A stretch of 64,000 bases of DNA from Luteimonas gilva (GCF_005239095.1 NZ_SZUA01000001.1:336848-400847), one strand, 5' to 3'. Counted from the stretch's first letter, positions 28,387 to 37,705 are shown. The notes: generated by a model from the letters alone, not told the origin. Numbers and translations are program-made.

Positions 28387-28396
28387 GCTTGGGGAG

Positions 28397-28954
28397 TCAG
28401 TCCGCTTGGCCTTTTTCGTACCGCGGAAACTTCTGCGCGATGTCCGTGCCGGTGAAGTGGCCCACCCAACCGTCCGGCTCGGTGAAGAAGCGGATCGCGA
28501 CGAAGCTCGGTTCCGGACCCATGTCGAACCAGTGCGTGGTGCCGTCCGGCACCGCGATCAGATCGTTCTTGACGCATTCGATCTCGTAGACCTTGCCGTC
28601 CACGTGCAAGGTGAACAAGCCCGCGCCGGCGACGAAGAAGCGCACCTCGTCTTCCTTGTGGAAGTGTTCGTCCAGGAATTTCTTGCGCATTTCCGCGCGG
28701 TTCGGGTTGTCGGGCGCGATGCTGACCACGTCGACGGTCTTGAAGCCGTTGTCGGCGATCAGGCGGTCGATGTCGGCCCGGTAGGCGGCCATCACCTGCT
28801 CGGGCGTGGCGCCGGGTTCGATCGGCTGCGAAGCCTGCCAGCGTTCGAAGGTGACGCCGATCTTCTTCAGCTCGCGGGCGATGTCCTCGCCGTCGCTGCT
28901 GACGAATTGCGGGGTGTCGGGGGCGTCGTCGGCGAAGATGCGGAGTCGGCTCAT
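28397..28954 (-). CDS. mtnD: Acireductone dioxygenase
   Basis: A 185-residue cupin-fold metalloenzyme that oxidises the acireductone to 2-keto-4-methylthiobutyrate (Fe form) or to off-pathway products (Ni form). The metal ligands are in HFHKEDE and the later His of THWFDMG, the usual His-His-Glu-His set. It lies between mtnB and mtnC, so the sequence of steps dehydratase, phosphatase and dioxygenase is encoded together; mtnA and mtnP/mtnN must be elsewhere. Confidence 0.95.
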   Translation of the reverse strand: MSRLRIFADDAPDTPQFVSSDGEDIARELKKIGVTFERWQASQPIEPGATPEQVMAAYRADIDRLIADNGFKTVDVVSIAPDNPNRAEMRKKFLDEHFHKEDEVRFFVAGAGLFTLHVDGKVYEIECVKNDLIAVPDGTTHWFDMGPEPSFVAIRFFTEPDGWVGHFTGTDIAQKFPRYEKGQAD

Positions 28955-29034
28955 GGCGGTCGGCCTCGGGTGGGTCGGTTCCAGGGTAGCAGCGGCGGCT
29001 TGGGGAGCCGGTACGCGCTGCGGAACGCTGTGGT

Positions 29035-29679
29035 TCAGTGTCTGGGGGCGAGTTTGCGCAATTCCAGCTCGCAATTGAGCAGGAATTCGAAGGCTTCCAG
29101 ATGCCGGCGCGCCTCGGCCATGTCGCGGCCCCAGGCGTAGAGGCCGTGGCCGTCGATCAGATAACCCCACAAGGTCTGCCGGTCGAGCAGGGCGTCGACC
29201 TGGGCGGCCAGGGTCGGCATGTCCTGGGTGTTCGGGAACACCGGCACGTCGATCGCCACCTCGTGGGTGGTGTTGCCGGCGAAAGCCTTCAGCAATTCGT
29301 AGCCTTCCAGATGGACGTGCCCCATGCCGGCGTACAGGCGCGAGGCGATGGTCTGGGTGGTCGAATGCGTGTGCAGGACGCAGCCGATCTCCGGAAAGCG
29401 GCGATAAAGCTGGGTATGGAGCAGGGTTTCGGCGGAGGGACGGTGCTGGGTGCCGACGGCCTGGCCGTCGTAGTCGACGACCATGATGTCGGCCTCGGTC
29501 AGCCGGCCCTTGTCGCGGCCGGAGACGGTGATCGCGGCGTGGCGATCGTCCAGGCGGCGCGAGAAATTGCTGCTGGTGGCCGGGGTCCAGCCCAGCGCGG
29601 ACAGCTCGCGGACGTTGACGATGATCTCGCCGGCCAGTTCGCGCAGGCGGTGGGTGTCGTAGGGTAGGGCGGCGCTCAT
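29035..29679 (-). CDS. mtnB: Methylthioribulose-1-phosphate dehydratase
   Basis: A 214-residue class II aldolase/RhaD/FucA-family enzyme that dehydrates methylthioribulose 1-phosphate. Zinc ligands are in [10 protein letters not shown] and in [10 protein letters not shown]; the N-terminal [11 protein letters not shown] phosphate-binding part is present. It lies 53 bases after the cupin gene and 80 bases before mtnD on the same strand, in the methionine salvage operon. Confidence 0.95.
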   Translation of the reverse strand: MSAALPYDTHRLRELAGEIIVNVRELSALGWTPATSSNFSRRLDDRHAAITVSGRDKGRLTEADIMVVDYDGQAVGTQHRPSAETLLHTQLYRRFPEIGCVLHTHSTTQTIASRLYAGMGHVHLEGYELLKAFAGNTTHEVAIDVPVFPNTQDMPTLAAQVDALLDRQTLWGYLIDGHGLYAWGRDMAEARRHLEAFEFLLNCELELRKLAPRH

Positions 29680-29732
29680 GCCGCCAGTTTAGCGAAAGCG
29701 GAGGTTACAAGCCGGAGAACGGGCGACGGCCG

Positions 29733-30110
29733 TCAGGATCGGCCCGCGAGCTGCTCGGCGATGCTGCGGGTCTTGTCGGTGACCACGTCGCCGGTGTGCA
29801 GCGTCGTCTTGCGCTCGATCAGCAGCAGCCGGCACTCCTCGTCGGCCACCGGATTGTGGCGCACGCCTTTGGGCACGACGTACATCTCGCCCGGGCCGAG
29901 CTCGACCGGTTCGCTGTTCTCCAACTCGATCTTCAAGCGGCCCGCCAGCACGTAGAACAGCTCGTCCTCGTCGGCGTGCGCATGCCAGGCCAGCGTGCCC
30001 TTGACCTTGGCGACTTTGATGTAGGCGTCGTCCACTTCGGCGAGCACCTTGGGCGACCAGAACGCATCCAGGCGCTCGGCTTCGGCGGCGGGGGAAATGG
30101 GTTGCGGCAT
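29733..30110 (-). CDS. Small cupin-domain protein
   Basis: A 125-residue single-domain cupin. Motif 1 reads WHAHADEDELFYVLAGRL and motif 2 GPGEMYVVPKGVRHNPVA, with metal-binding His, His, Glu and His in the normal places. Related proteins include mannose-6-phosphate isomerase-like and germin-like cupins of unknown function. GAGGA stands ahead of the start. It lies between a rho-independent terminator and mtnB, so it is probably the first gene of the methionine salvage operon. No activity can be assigned. Confidence 0.8.
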   Translation of the reverse strand: MPQPISPAAEAERLDAFWSPKVLAEVDDAYIKVAKVKGTLAWHAHADEDELFYVLAGRLKIELENSEPVELGPGEMYVVPKGVRHNPVADEECRLLLIERKTTLHTGDVVTDKTRSIAEQLAGRS

Positions 30111-30145
30111 GGGGGCGTCCTCGGCGTGCTTGCCTAGAGTTTGCC

Positions 30146-30180
30146 GCAAAAAGAAAACGGCGCGGTTGCCCGCGCCGTTT
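30146..30180 (-). terminator. Rho-independent terminator after the APC permease
   Basis: On the minus strand the stem AAACGGCGCGG...CCGCGCCGTTT (30155-30180, loop of four) is followed by TTTTCTTTTT. It begins 20 bases after the APC permease stop and separates it from the cupin-mtn operon. Confidence 0.85.
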
Positions 30181-30199
30181 CCGTGTCTCTTTCGAAGCC

Positions 30200-31771
30200 T
30201 TACGGGCCCGGATCCGGACCTTCGTGGAAGGTCGGATGCGGTTCCAAGACCGGCTTGTCGGTCGGCGGCGAACGTCCCGGCGCCAGATCGCTGTTGCGGT
30301 AACCGTACAGCGCATACACCACCATGCCGATCACCGCCCAGCCGAAGAACAGGCTCAGCGTGTACAGCGACAGGTTCAGGAACAACAACAGGCAGCCGGC
30401 GATCGCCAGTGGGCACACCACCCAGACCATCGGCGTGCGGAACGGGCGCGGCCGGTCGGGCTGCTGTTTGCGCAGGATCATCACCGCGAACGCGACCATG
30501 ACGAAGGCGAACAACGTGCCGGAGTTGGAGATGTCCGCCAGCACGCCGACCGGGAACCACCAAGCGAAGCCGGCGACGAAAAAGCCGGTGATGATGGTCA
30601 CGATATAAGGCGTGTGGAAGCGCGGATGCACCTTCGAGAGCACGCGGGGCAACAATCCGTCGCGCGACATGGTGAAGAAGATGCGGGTCTGGCCGTAGAT
30701 CATCATCAGGATGACCGACGGCAATGCGAGCGCGGCCGCCAAGCCGATCAGGTTGCCCATCTTGGCGAAGCCGAGCATGCGCAGCACATGGGCCAGCGGC
30801 TCCTTGCTGCAGACCAGGGCTTCGCTGCCGCGGCAGGCTTCGGCCAGCTCCGGGCTGCCGGGATGGAAGGCTACGCCGTTCGCGTCGAGCATCGGCTGCG
30901 AACCCATCGAGCCGACCGCGCCGTAGCCCACCAGCAGATAGAAGAGGGTGCAGACCGCGAGCGAAGCGATCAGGCCGATCGGAATGTTGCGGTTCGGATT
31001 CTTGGTTTCCTCGGCCGCGGTGGAGACCGCGTCGAAACCGACGTAGGCGAAGAAGATGGATGCCGCGGCGCCGAGCACGCCGATGCCGCCCAACGGGCTG
31101 CCCCAGCCGGTCGGGAAGAACGGTTCGAAATTCGGGCTCTGCGCGCCGGGCACGGCGATGGCGATGAAGGCGGTCAGCGCGGCGACCTTGATCAACACCA
31201 GCACGGCGTTGACCTTGGCCGATTTGGACGTACCGATCACCAGCAGCACGGTCACGAGCAGCGCGATGCAGAAGGCGAGCAGATTGAAGGTGCCGCCATC
31301 CATCGGGCCGGTGCGCAAGGCTTCCGGCAGCGCTAGGGCGCCGGGTTCGACCAGCCCGAATAATGTGGTGTGTATCAGCAAGCCGTTCATGTATCCGGAC
31401 CAACCGACCGAGACGGCGCAAGCCGCCACCGCATATTCCAGCACCAGGGCCCAGCCAACGGCCCAGGCCAGGCCTTCGCCGAGCACGCCGTAGGTATAGG
31501 TATAAGCGGAACCGGACACCGGCACCATCGACGCGAGTTCGGCGTAGGCCAGCGCAGCCAGTCCGCACACGACGGCGGCGATCACGAAGGCCACCATCAT
31601 CGCCGGTCCGGCCTTTTGGCCCGCTTCGGCGGTCAGAACGAAGATACCGGTGCCGATGATGGCGCCGATACCCAGCATGGTCAGTTGGAACGCACCTAAT
31701 TGGCGCTTCAGCGATTTTTTCTCGGCTGTGGCGAGAATTTGGTCCAGTGGCTTGACGCGCCAAAAAAGCAT
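30200..31771 (-). CDS. APC family amino acid permease (cationic amino acid transporter type)
   Basis: A 523-residue inner-membrane protein with twelve to fourteen hydrophobic segments. The first helix contains the APC signature MLGIGAIIGTGIFVLTA; further on come ASMVPVSGSAYTYTYGVLGE and FFAYVGFDAVSTAAEETKNP, which place it in the CAT/YfnA branch. It most likely imports an amino acid, possibly basic or branched. A strong terminator follows it. It is divergent from the Nudix gene, with no repeat between them. Confidence 0.9.
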   Translation of the reverse strand: MLFWRVKPLDQILATAEKKSLKRQLGAFQLTMLGIGAIIGTGIFVLTAEAGQKAGPAMMVAFVIAAVVCGLAALAYAELASMVPVSGSAYTYTYGVLGEGLAWAVGWALVLEYAVAACAVSVGWSGYMNGLLIHTTLFGLVEPGALALPEALRTGPMDGGTFNLLAFCIALLVTVLLVIGTSKSAKVNAVLVLIKVAALTAFIAIAVPGAQSPNFEPFFPTGWGSPLGGIGVLGAAASIFFAYVGFDAVSTAAEETKNPNRNIPIGLIASLAVCTLFYLLVGYGAVGSMGSQPMLDANGVAFHPGSPELAEACRGSEALVCSKEPLAHVLRMLGFAKMGNLIGLAAALALPSVILMMIYGQTRIFFTMSRDGLLPRVLSKVHPRFHTPYIVTIITGFFVAGFAWWFPVGVLADISNSGTLFAFVMVAFAVMILRKQQPDRPRPFRTPMVWVVCPLAIAGCLLLFLNLSLYTLSLFFGWAVIGMVVYALYGYRNSDLAPGRSPPTDKPVLEPHPTFHEGPDPGP

Positions 31772-31920
31772 TGCGTACTCCCCAAATCGTACTGTGGGCG
31801 GAAAGGCCGGCCGAGGCCGCCAGCGGAACCCGGCGACCTTAACCGGCCCGCTACCCGCGGCACAAGCGCCATGGGTCCGTCCGGATAGCCATAATGTCCG
31901 CCGGCACGGGACAATCGGCG

Positions 31921-32496
31921 ATGCGGCAGCGCAACATGAGCGACGGCGGCAAGAATGAACAGGGCGGCTTGGCCGCGGATCTCGCCGACTATCGGCGCCG
32001 CTGGCCGGCGGAGGCCGATACGATCGCCGATTTCGCCGAACTTCTCGGCGACGACGAAAACCCTTTCCTGCGCGAACGTCTCGCCGGCCATTTCACCGGC
32101 GCCGCTTGGCTGGTCAGCGCCGACGGCCGCCGCATTTTGTTGACCCATCACCGTAAGCTCGATCGCTGGCTGCAATTGGGCGGACACGCCGACGGCGACC
32201 GCGATCTGCGCCGCGTCGCATTGAAGGAAGCCGAGGAGGAATCGGGCTTGTCCGGCCTGTGCGTCGATGCCGGCATCTTCGATCTGGACCGGCACTGGAT
32301 TCCCGAACGCAAGGGCGTGCCGGGTCATTGGCATTACGACGTGCGCTACGTCGTCCGCGCCGGCGCAGACGAGGCTTTCGTGGTCAGCGACGAATCGCAT
32401 GCGCTGGCATGGCGCGAAATCGCATCCGTCGCGGACGACGCGAGCTTGGACGAATCGTTGCGGCGCATGGCGGGCAAGTGGTTAGCCAGAGAATGA
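31921..32496 (+). CDS. Nudix hydrolase-like protein
   Basis: About 191 residues with a Nudix fold. The box region GGHADGDRDLRRVALKEAEE then ESGL keeps the metal-binding core (KEAEEESGL) but has Arg where the first Glu and Lys where the Arg of the consensus should be. The enzyme may still hydrolyse a nucleoside diphosphate-linked substrate, or may have changed specificity. Possible starts are 31894, 31921 and 31936; I chose 31921 because GGGA precedes it. It is convergent with the next gene across a palindromic repeat. Confidence 0.75.
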   Translation: MRQRNMSDGGKNEQGGLAADLADYRRRWPAEADTIADFAELLGDDENPFLRERLAGHFTGAAWLVSADGRRILLTHHRKLDRWLQLGGHADGDRDLRRVALKEAEEESGLSGLCVDAGIFDLDRHWIPERKGVPGHWHYDVRYVVRAGADEAFVVSDESHALAWREIASVADDASLDESLRRMAGKWLARE

Positions 32497-32512
32497 GCCG
32501 GGCTTTTGCTTT

Positions 32513-32594
32513 GTAGAGCGGAGCTTGCTCCGCTGCTTTTCAAGCCTCCCTTCAAGGGAGGGAGATCAAAGCAGCGGAGCAAGCTCCGCTCTAC
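32513..32594. repeat. GTAGAGCGGAGCTTGCTCCGC palindromic repeat
   Basis: Left arm GTAGAGCGGAGCTTGCTCCG and right arm CGGAGCAAGCTCCGCTCTAC are perfect inverted copies; the loop holds a second hairpin, CCTCCCTTCAAGGGAGG. It separates convergent genes. A half copy is at 26606-26635. Confidence 0.88.
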
Positions 32595-32630
32595 AAAGCC
32601 AGATAAGCGCTGGCTATGGACGTGCGTGAC

Positions 32631-33026
32631 TCACGGTTCGATATCGGCCTCGTATCCGCCGAGCGCCCGCATGATCGATGCATCCTTCCGGTACTTGCGC
32701 TTCAGCTTAAGCAACTGCGCGTCCGCGCCGGGACACAGCTCGGCGACGGCCTGTTCGATCTGCTTGCGCCGGTCCTCGGCCAGTGCGGGATCGGCGTCTT
32801 CAGGCACCGGCTCGCCGCGCCAGTGGTCGCACTCGTCCCGGCGCTGCGTATACACGCGCACCTCTTGCGGCCAGGTGCACCAATCGGGGCGCTCGACCGG
32901 ACCTTGCGGCGGTTCGCACAGCGACAGCTCCGGCATGGATAGGCGCCGCTCGCCTTCGTCCTGCGCGCCCGCGCCGCCCGCGAAGGCGGCGAGGAAGACG
33001 GCCAAGATGCCCGGCCGGAGGCGCAC
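32631..33026 (-). CDS. Secreted protein of unknown function downstream of efpL
   Basis: A 131-residue protein with a signal peptide (GILAVFLAAFAGGAGA, cut before QDE) and a small mature domain with three Cys, CEPPQG, WCTWPQ and ECDHWRG, followed by an acidic helix and a second helix. It has no lipobox. The start is GTG 33024-33026, two bases after the efpL stop, which suggests co-translation. I do not recognise the family; it looks like a conserved hypothetical periplasmic protein of this group. Confidence 0.6.
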   Translation of the reverse strand: MRLRPGILAVFLAAFAGGAGAQDEGERRLSMPELSLCEPPQGPVERPDWCTWPQEVRVYTQRRDECDHWRGEPVPEDADPALAEDRRKQIEQAVAELCPGADAQLLKLKRKYRKDASIMRALGGYEADIEP

Positions 33027-33028
33027 GC

Positions 33029-33595
33029 TCAGTCCGCGCGGCCCGCGAATTCGCCGGTCGCGGTGTTGACCAGCACGCGCTCGCCGACCTTGATGTACTC
33101 GGGCACCTGGATCTCGATGCCGGTCGACAGCGTGGCCGGTTTCGGGCGCTTGGTAGCGGTGCCGCCCTTCAGTTCCGGCGGCGTTTCGGTCACTTCCAGG
33201 GCGACGTTGGTCGGAAGCTGCAAAGCCACCGGAAGGTCGTCGATGATCTGCACGTAGCAGCCGTTGAGCCCATCGCTGATGTAGCCGCTGCCGTCGCCGA
33301 CCACGTCGGCGTCGAGCGTGTAGGGCGTGTAGTCCTCGTCGTCGAGGAACACGAACGCATCGCCGTCCTTGTACGAGAACGTCGCCTGGCGGCGCTGCAA
33401 TTCGACTTCCTTCAATTCGTCTTCCGCGCCCAGGCTCAGATCGTATTTGCCGCCGCCGGGCACGCTGTACATCGTGAAGCGGTATTTGACGTTGCCGCCG
33501 CGGCCCTGCGGCGAGCTGCGTTCGATGTCGCGCACCTGGTACACGGTGCCGTTGTGTTCGACCACGTTTCCTTTCTTGACGTCGTAGGCTTTCAT
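33029..33595 (-). CDS. efpL: Elongation factor P-like protein EfpL (YeiP)
   Basis: A 188-residue, three-domain EF-P paralogue that helps ribosomes stalled at proline-rich or related sequences. The tip of the first domain reads SSPQGRGG, with Arg at the place where canonical EF-P has a modified Lys; this, DKEDYTPYT-like [17 protein letters not shown] and the C-terminal GRAD mark the YeiP/EfpL group and not Efp itself. It therefore needs no EpmA/EarP-type modification. It heads a two-gene unit with the secreted protein. A short repeat hairpin lies just upstream. Confidence 0.92.
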   Translation of the reverse strand: MKAYDVKKGNVVEHNGTVYQVRDIERSSPQGRGGNVKYRFTMYSVPGGGKYDLSLGAEDELKEVELQRRQATFSYKDGDAFVFLDDEDYTPYTLDADVVGDGSGYISDGLNGCYVQIIDDLPVALQLPTNVALEVTETPPELKGGTATKRPKPATLSTGIEIQVPEYIKVGERVLVNTATGEFAGRAD

Positions 33596-33626
33596 GTTCT
33601 GTTTTCGCGATAAGGAATTTTTTGCT

Positions 33627-33655
33627 CGTCATCCCGGCTTTCGCCGGAATGACGG
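33627..33655. repeat. Short CGTCATCCCGG...GGAATGACGG hairpin
   Basis: A single arm of the repeat seen at 28278-28386, folding on CCGGCTTTCGCCGG. It is between the SDR stop and the efpL start, where it may form part of a terminator. Confidence 0.7.
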
Positions 33656-33671
33656 TGGATGGGAATGTCGG

Positions 33672-34442
33672 TTACTTCGGCGCCAACCGCACCGCGCCGT
33701 CCAAGCGGATCGTTTCGCCGTTGAGATAGCGGTTCCGCAGGATGTACGCGACCAGGTCGGCGAATTCTTCCGGCTTGCCGAGGCGGGCGGGGAAGGGGAT
33801 CGACGCGCCCAACGATTGCTGCACTTCCGGCGGCATGCCGTCGACCATCGGCGTCCAGAAAATGCCCGGCGCGACGGTCATCACGCGGATGCCGAAACGC
33901 GACAGTTCGCGCGCCATCGGCAAAGTCATGCCGACCACGCCGCCTTTCGATGCGGAGTAGGCGGCCTGGCCGATCTGGCCGTCGTAGGCGGCGACCGAGG
34001 CGGTGTTGACGATCGCGCCGCGCTCGCCGTCTTCGCCGGCGTCGTTGTGCTGCATCTGCGCGGCGGCGGCCTTGGCGACGTTGAAGCTGCCGACCAGGTT
34101 GACCATCACCGTGCCGGCGAAATTCTTCAACGGCATCGGCGCTTCGCGGCCCAGCACGCGGCCGGCGCCGAGGATGCCGGCGCAGTTGATCGCCGCGTTC
34201 AAGCCGCCCAGAAATTCTTTCGCAGCCGCGACATTGGCCGTCACGCCGTCTTCGTCGGTCACGTCGGTCTTGAAGTAGCGCGCTTTGTCCGCGCCCAATT
34301 CGGCGACCGCGGCGGCGCCTTTTTCGTCGTTGACGTCGAACAGCGCGACTTTGCCGCCATGAGCGGCGAGATGCCGGGCCACGGCCAGGCCTAGGCCGGA
34401 AACGCCGCCGGTGACGATGGCGCGGATGGTGTCGAGCTGCAT
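33672..34442 (-). CDS. Short-chain dehydrogenase, 3-hydroxyacyl-CoA dehydrogenase type 2-like
   Basis: A 256-residue SDR with the NAD-binding TGGVSGLGLA near the N-terminus, NCAGIL, the catalytic Ser in NTASVAAYDG and Tyr/Lys in YSASKGG. The sequence resembles the HSD10 (HADH2) type, which acts on 2-methyl-3-hydroxybutyryl-CoA in isoleucine breakdown and on short 3-hydroxyacyl-CoAs. Its closeness to leucine degradation genes fits branched-chain amino acid catabolism, though it is separated from them by a repeat. Confidence 0.88.
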   Translation of the reverse strand: MQLDTIRAIVTGGVSGLGLAVARHLAAHGGKVALFDVNDEKGAAAVAELGADKARYFKTDVTDEDGVTANVAAAKEFLGGLNAAINCAGILGAGRVLGREAPMPLKNFAGTVMVNLVGSFNVAKAAAAQMQHNDAGEDGERGAIVNTASVAAYDGQIGQAAYSASKGGVVGMTLPMARELSRFGIRVMTVAPGIFWTPMVDGMPPEVQQSLGASIPFPARLGKPEEFADLVAYILRNRYLNGETIRLDGAVRLAPK

Positions 34443-34506
34443 GGGCGGTCCTGCGGTGCGGAAACGGGCATTTTACCCGGTCGCCGTGGCGTCTTGCTGT
34501 CCTTCC

Positions 34507-34600
34507 TCCTTTGAAAAAGGGGATTTGCTTTTGCTGTTGCTCTCGAGCAAAGCAAATCCCCCATCGCCCGTTGGGCGATTCGCCCCCTTTTTCAAAGGGG
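34507..34600. repeat. CCTTTGAAAAAGGGG inverted-repeat element
   Basis: The left end CCTTTGAAAAAGGGGATTTG and the right end CCCCCTTTTTCAAAGGGG are inverted copies, and an inner GCAAATCCCCCATCGCCCG/TTGGGCGATTCG stem lies between. It is another intergenic repeat family, upstream of the SDR and after the GNAT gene. Confidence 0.75.
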
Positions 34601-34635
34601 CAACAACGGAGCAAAGGCAGCGCGGCAAGCCCCGC

Positions 34636-35133
34636 TTACAAATCCAGCAGATAGAAAGTGTTGCAGCCGCCGTGGCCGGTGGCGCCCATCGACCCGTCGA
34701 TGCGCCGGAACCCGGTGCGCTCGTACAGCCGCATCGCCGCGTCCATGCCGGACAGGGTTTCCAGATAGCAATGCTCGAAGCCGAAACGGCGCGCCGCGGC
34801 CAGGCAGCGCGCCATCAGCGCCGCGCCGGCGCCCAGGCCGCGCAGCGAGGGCAGGAAGTACATCTTGCGCAACTCACAGACGCCCGCATCGCCGCCTTCC
34901 AACGGCGCCACGCCTCCGCCGCCCTGCACCTCGCCGCCGCGTTCGACCACGAAATAGGCGCAGCGCGGTTCGGCGTAGGCGCGGCTCATCCAATCCACTT
35001 CCGGGTCGTTGATCGCGAAGCCCGTGCCTTTCGCGCCGAACTCCGGCATCACGGTGCGGACGATCGACGCCATGGCGGCATCGTCTCGGGTTTCGATGGG
35101 GCGGATCGAAAAAGCGTCGGCGGTTTCAGGCAT
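34636..35133 (-). CDS. GNAT family N-acetyltransferase
   Basis: A 165-residue protein with the GNAT acetyl-CoA loop LRGLGAGAALMARCL (the R/Q-x-x-G-x-G/A pattern) and the LYERTGFRR motif near the end. The substrate, a protein or small amine, cannot be told. Its start codon lies 8 bases inside the end of the PAS-GGDEF-EAL gene, so it appears to be the last gene of the leucine degradation transcript. Confidence 0.85.
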   Translation of the reverse strand: MPETADAFSIRPIETRDDAAMASIVRTVMPEFGAKGTGFAINDPEVDWMSRAYAEPRCAYFVVERGGEVQGGGGVAPLEGGDAGVCELRKMYFLPSLRGLGAGAALMARCLAAARRFGFEHCYLETLSGMDAAMRLYERTGFRRIDGSMGATGHGGCNTFYLLDL

Positions 35134-37705
35134 GGGCGAGGTCGGGATTGCGATCGAGGCGGTGCACGAATTCGTCCGGCGCCAGGCCGGGTGCGAACAG
35201 GAAACCTTGGCCGACGGGAACGCCGAGCTGCACCAGGAACTGCCGCTGCGCTTCGGATTCTACGCCCTCGGCGACCAGTCCCAAGCCCAGGCTGCGCGCG
35301 ATCGCCGCCACCGCGCGGCATACAGCCACGTCGGACTGGTTGTCCGGCACGCCCTGCACGAACAGTTGGCTGAGTTTCAGGCCGTGGATCGGCAGGCGCC
35401 GCACATAGTTCAACGCGCTGTAGCCTTCGCCGAAATCGTCGATGGTCAGCACCACGCCCAATTCGCGCAGCGCCATGAAGGTCTTGACCGTGTCGGGGGC
35501 GTCTTCGATCAACACGCGCTCGGTGAATTCCAGCTCCAGCGCGCTCCCGGGCAGACCGAACTCGGCCAGCGCGTCGCGCACGCTGGCGGCGAGGTCCTCG
35601 GCCAGGAATTGGCGGTAGGACACGTTGATCGCGACACGGACGATGCCGTAACCCTGTTCGCGCCATTCGTGCACTTGGCGGCAGGCTTCGCGCAATACCC
35701 AGCCGCCGATGCGGACGATGTCGCCTGTGGTTTCGGCATGGCCGATGAACACGTCCGGGCGCATCTCGCCGAGCTGGTGGTTTTCCCAGCGGATCAGCGC
35801 TTCGGCGGCGATCACACGGCCGTGGCGCAGATCGACCTGAGGCTGGTAGACCAGATGGAATTCGTCGTTGTCCGCGGCGCGGCGCAGATGGGTTTCGATC
35901 TGCAGCCGGTCCTGCTGGCGCTGCGCGAGTTCGGGCGTGAAGGTCTGCCAGCCGTTGCGCACGCGGCGCTTGCTGTCGTACATGGCCGCGTCGGCGTTCT
36001 GGATCAGCTGCTGCGGACGGTTGCCGTCCTCGGGCGCGTAGGCGATGCCGATGCTGGCGGTGATGGTGAATTCGTCTTCGCCGAAGCGGAAGCCGTCGCG
36101 GAAGGCTTCCAGCAGCGCGTTGGCCAGGCGTTCGGGCCGCGACGGATCGTCGCCGGTGGCGCAGACGATCAGGAATTCGTCGCCGCCGAAACGGGCGATC
36201 AAGCCTTCGTGGCCGGCCGCGCCGACGATGCGCTGCGCGGCGGTGACCAGCAACTCGTCGCCCGCGGCGTGGCCGAGCACGTCGTTGACGGTCTTGAAGC
36301 GGTCCAGATCCACGTACAGCACGGCGATGCTGTCCTGGCCCGGCGTGCCGAGCATCGCCGACAGCTCGCCGAGGATGGCGTCGCGGTTCATCAGCCCGGT
36401 CAACGGATCGGTGCGCGCTTGGATGCGCAGCACGTCTTCGGCTTGCTTGCGCTGGGTGATGTCCTGGATGGTGCCGCTGAGCCGGGTCGCGCTGGGATTG
36501 CCGGCTTCGGCTTCGCCGATCATGCGGATCCAGAACGCATGGCCGTTCTCGCGCAGGCCCTGCAATTCCAGATCGAAGCCGGCGTTGACGTCGACCAGCC
36601 GATTGAGCGCGGTCTGCAGCGGCTGGCGATGGTGCGGGCGCAGGCAGTCGAGCAATTCCAGCATCGTCTCGGGCGCGTTGCCACGGCCGAGGATGCGGCG
36701 CACTTCGCCGGTCAGGTAGAGCTGCTGGTTGACGCGATCCCATTCCCAGCCGCCGACGTGGGCCAAGGCCTGGGTGCGGTCGAACAAAGCGTTGTCGCGC
36801 TTGAGCGCGGTGACGTCGCTGAACAGCGCGAACACCTGGGTCGGTTCCGAACCGCCGGCCGAGAACACCGGCACGTGCGTCACCGAAATCCAAGTCATCT
36901 GTCGGCTGGGCAGATGGAACATGCCGAGCACCGTACTTTCGATGATCTGACCGGTGCGCATGGCGCGCATCGCCGGTTGTTGTTCGGCGGTGAGTTCTTG
37001 GCCGTTCTCGCCGACGATCTTCCAATCGGCGGGCTTGAAGCTGCGTTGCAGATTTTCGCCCGGCGCCAGGCCGAAGATGCGGTGCGCGGCCGGATTGGCC
37101 GATACCGCATGCAAGCCGCTGTCCTGATCGGCCTGAAACAAGACCACGCCCTTGTCGATCGATTCCAGCAGCAGCCGGTATTTGGATTCGGATTCCCAGC
37201 GCGTGCTCAGGTCGCGCGCCACCGCCACGATGGCGCGGCGGCCGTCGTATTCGATGTTGGCCGAATGCACTTCCACCGGAAAGCGCGTGCCGTCGGCGCG
37301 CATGTTGCTGACTTCGATCACGTAGCTGTCGCCGCGGTCCAGCGCTTCCAGCACCGGATCCATGTGGTCGCGCGGCAGATCGGGATTGAGCACGTGGATC
37401 GGGCGGCCGACGATGTCTTCGCGCGGCCGCCGGTAAGCGGCCATGCCGGCCGCGTTCAAATCCAGCACGGTGCCGTCCAGGCCGATGATGCTGGTCGGAT
37501 CGGGCACGGCGTCGAACATCGTGCGGTAGCGTTTGCGCGCGGCTTCCGCTTCGGCCAGCGAAGCGTGCAGCGCGTCGCGGGCCTGCACGAGCAAAGTTCG
37601 CGTCGATGCGGGCGTGGCGGGGTCGTCGATCGCTCGTTCGAGCGCTCGTAGCGTCGCTTCGGCCGCGGCCTGGGAATCCAGATCCGTCGGCGTTTGCGCG
37701 TTCAC
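35126..37705 (-). CDS. PAS-GGDEF-EAL cyclic-di-GMP turnover protein
   Basis: An 859-residue cytoplasmic protein without membrane segments: a short coiled coil, three PAS domains (about 60-410), a GGDEF domain with an intact RFGGDEF near residue 505, and an EAL domain. The EAL catalytic residues look complete: AEALIRW, the Asn of NVSYRQF, EFTERV, IDDFGEG, Lys in HGLKL and AEGVES. The Asp that normally follows in LKID is Ser (KLS). The protein could make and break c-di-GMP under PAS control. The start is GTG 37703-37705, overlapping the hmgL stop (GTGA), which ties it to leucine degradation. Confidence 0.92.
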   Translation of the reverse strand: MNAQTPTDLDSQAAAEATLRALERAIDDPATPASTRTLLVQARDALHASLAEAEAARKRYRTMFDAVPDPTSIIGLDGTVLDLNAAGMAAYRRPREDIVGRPIHVLNPDLPRDHMDPVLEALDRGDSYVIEVSNMRADGTRFPVEVHSANIEYDGRRAIVAVARDLSTRWESESKYRLLLESIDKGVVLFQADQDSGLHAVSANPAAHRIFGLAPGENLQRSFKPADWKIVGENGQELTAEQQPAMRAMRTGQIIESTVLGMFHLPSRQMTWISVTHVPVFSAGGSEPTQVFALFSDVTALKRDNALFDRTQALAHVGGWEWDRVNQQLYLTGEVRRILGRGNAPETMLELLDCLRPHHRQPLQTALNRLVDVNAGFDLELQGLRENGHAFWIRMIGEAEAGNPSATRLSGTIQDITQRKQAEDVLRIQARTDPLTGLMNRDAILGELSAMLGTPGQDSIAVLYVDLDRFKTVNDVLGHAAGDELLVTAAQRIVGAAGHEGLIARFGGDEFLIVCATGDDPSRPERLANALLEAFRDGFRFGEDEFTITASIGIAYAPEDGNRPQQLIQNADAAMYDSKRRVRNGWQTFTPELAQRQQDRLQIETHLRRAADNDEFHLVYQPQVDLRHGRVIAAEALIRWENHQLGEMRPDVFIGHAETTGDIVRIGGWVLREACRQVHEWREQGYGIVRVAINVSYRQFLAEDLAASVRDALAEFGLPGSALELEFTERVLIEDAPDTVKTFMALRELGVVLTIDDFGEGYSALNYVRRLPIHGLKLSQLFVQGVPDNQSDVAVCRAVAAIARSLGLGLVAEGVESEAQRQFLVQLGVPVGQGFLFAPGLAPDEFVHRLDRNPDLAHA

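Noticed and set aside
33029-33595. Canonical elongation factor P (efp)
   Set aside because: Arg in the tip loop (QGRGG) and the C-terminal GRAD mark the YeiP/EfpL paralogue; canonical efp should lie elsewhere.
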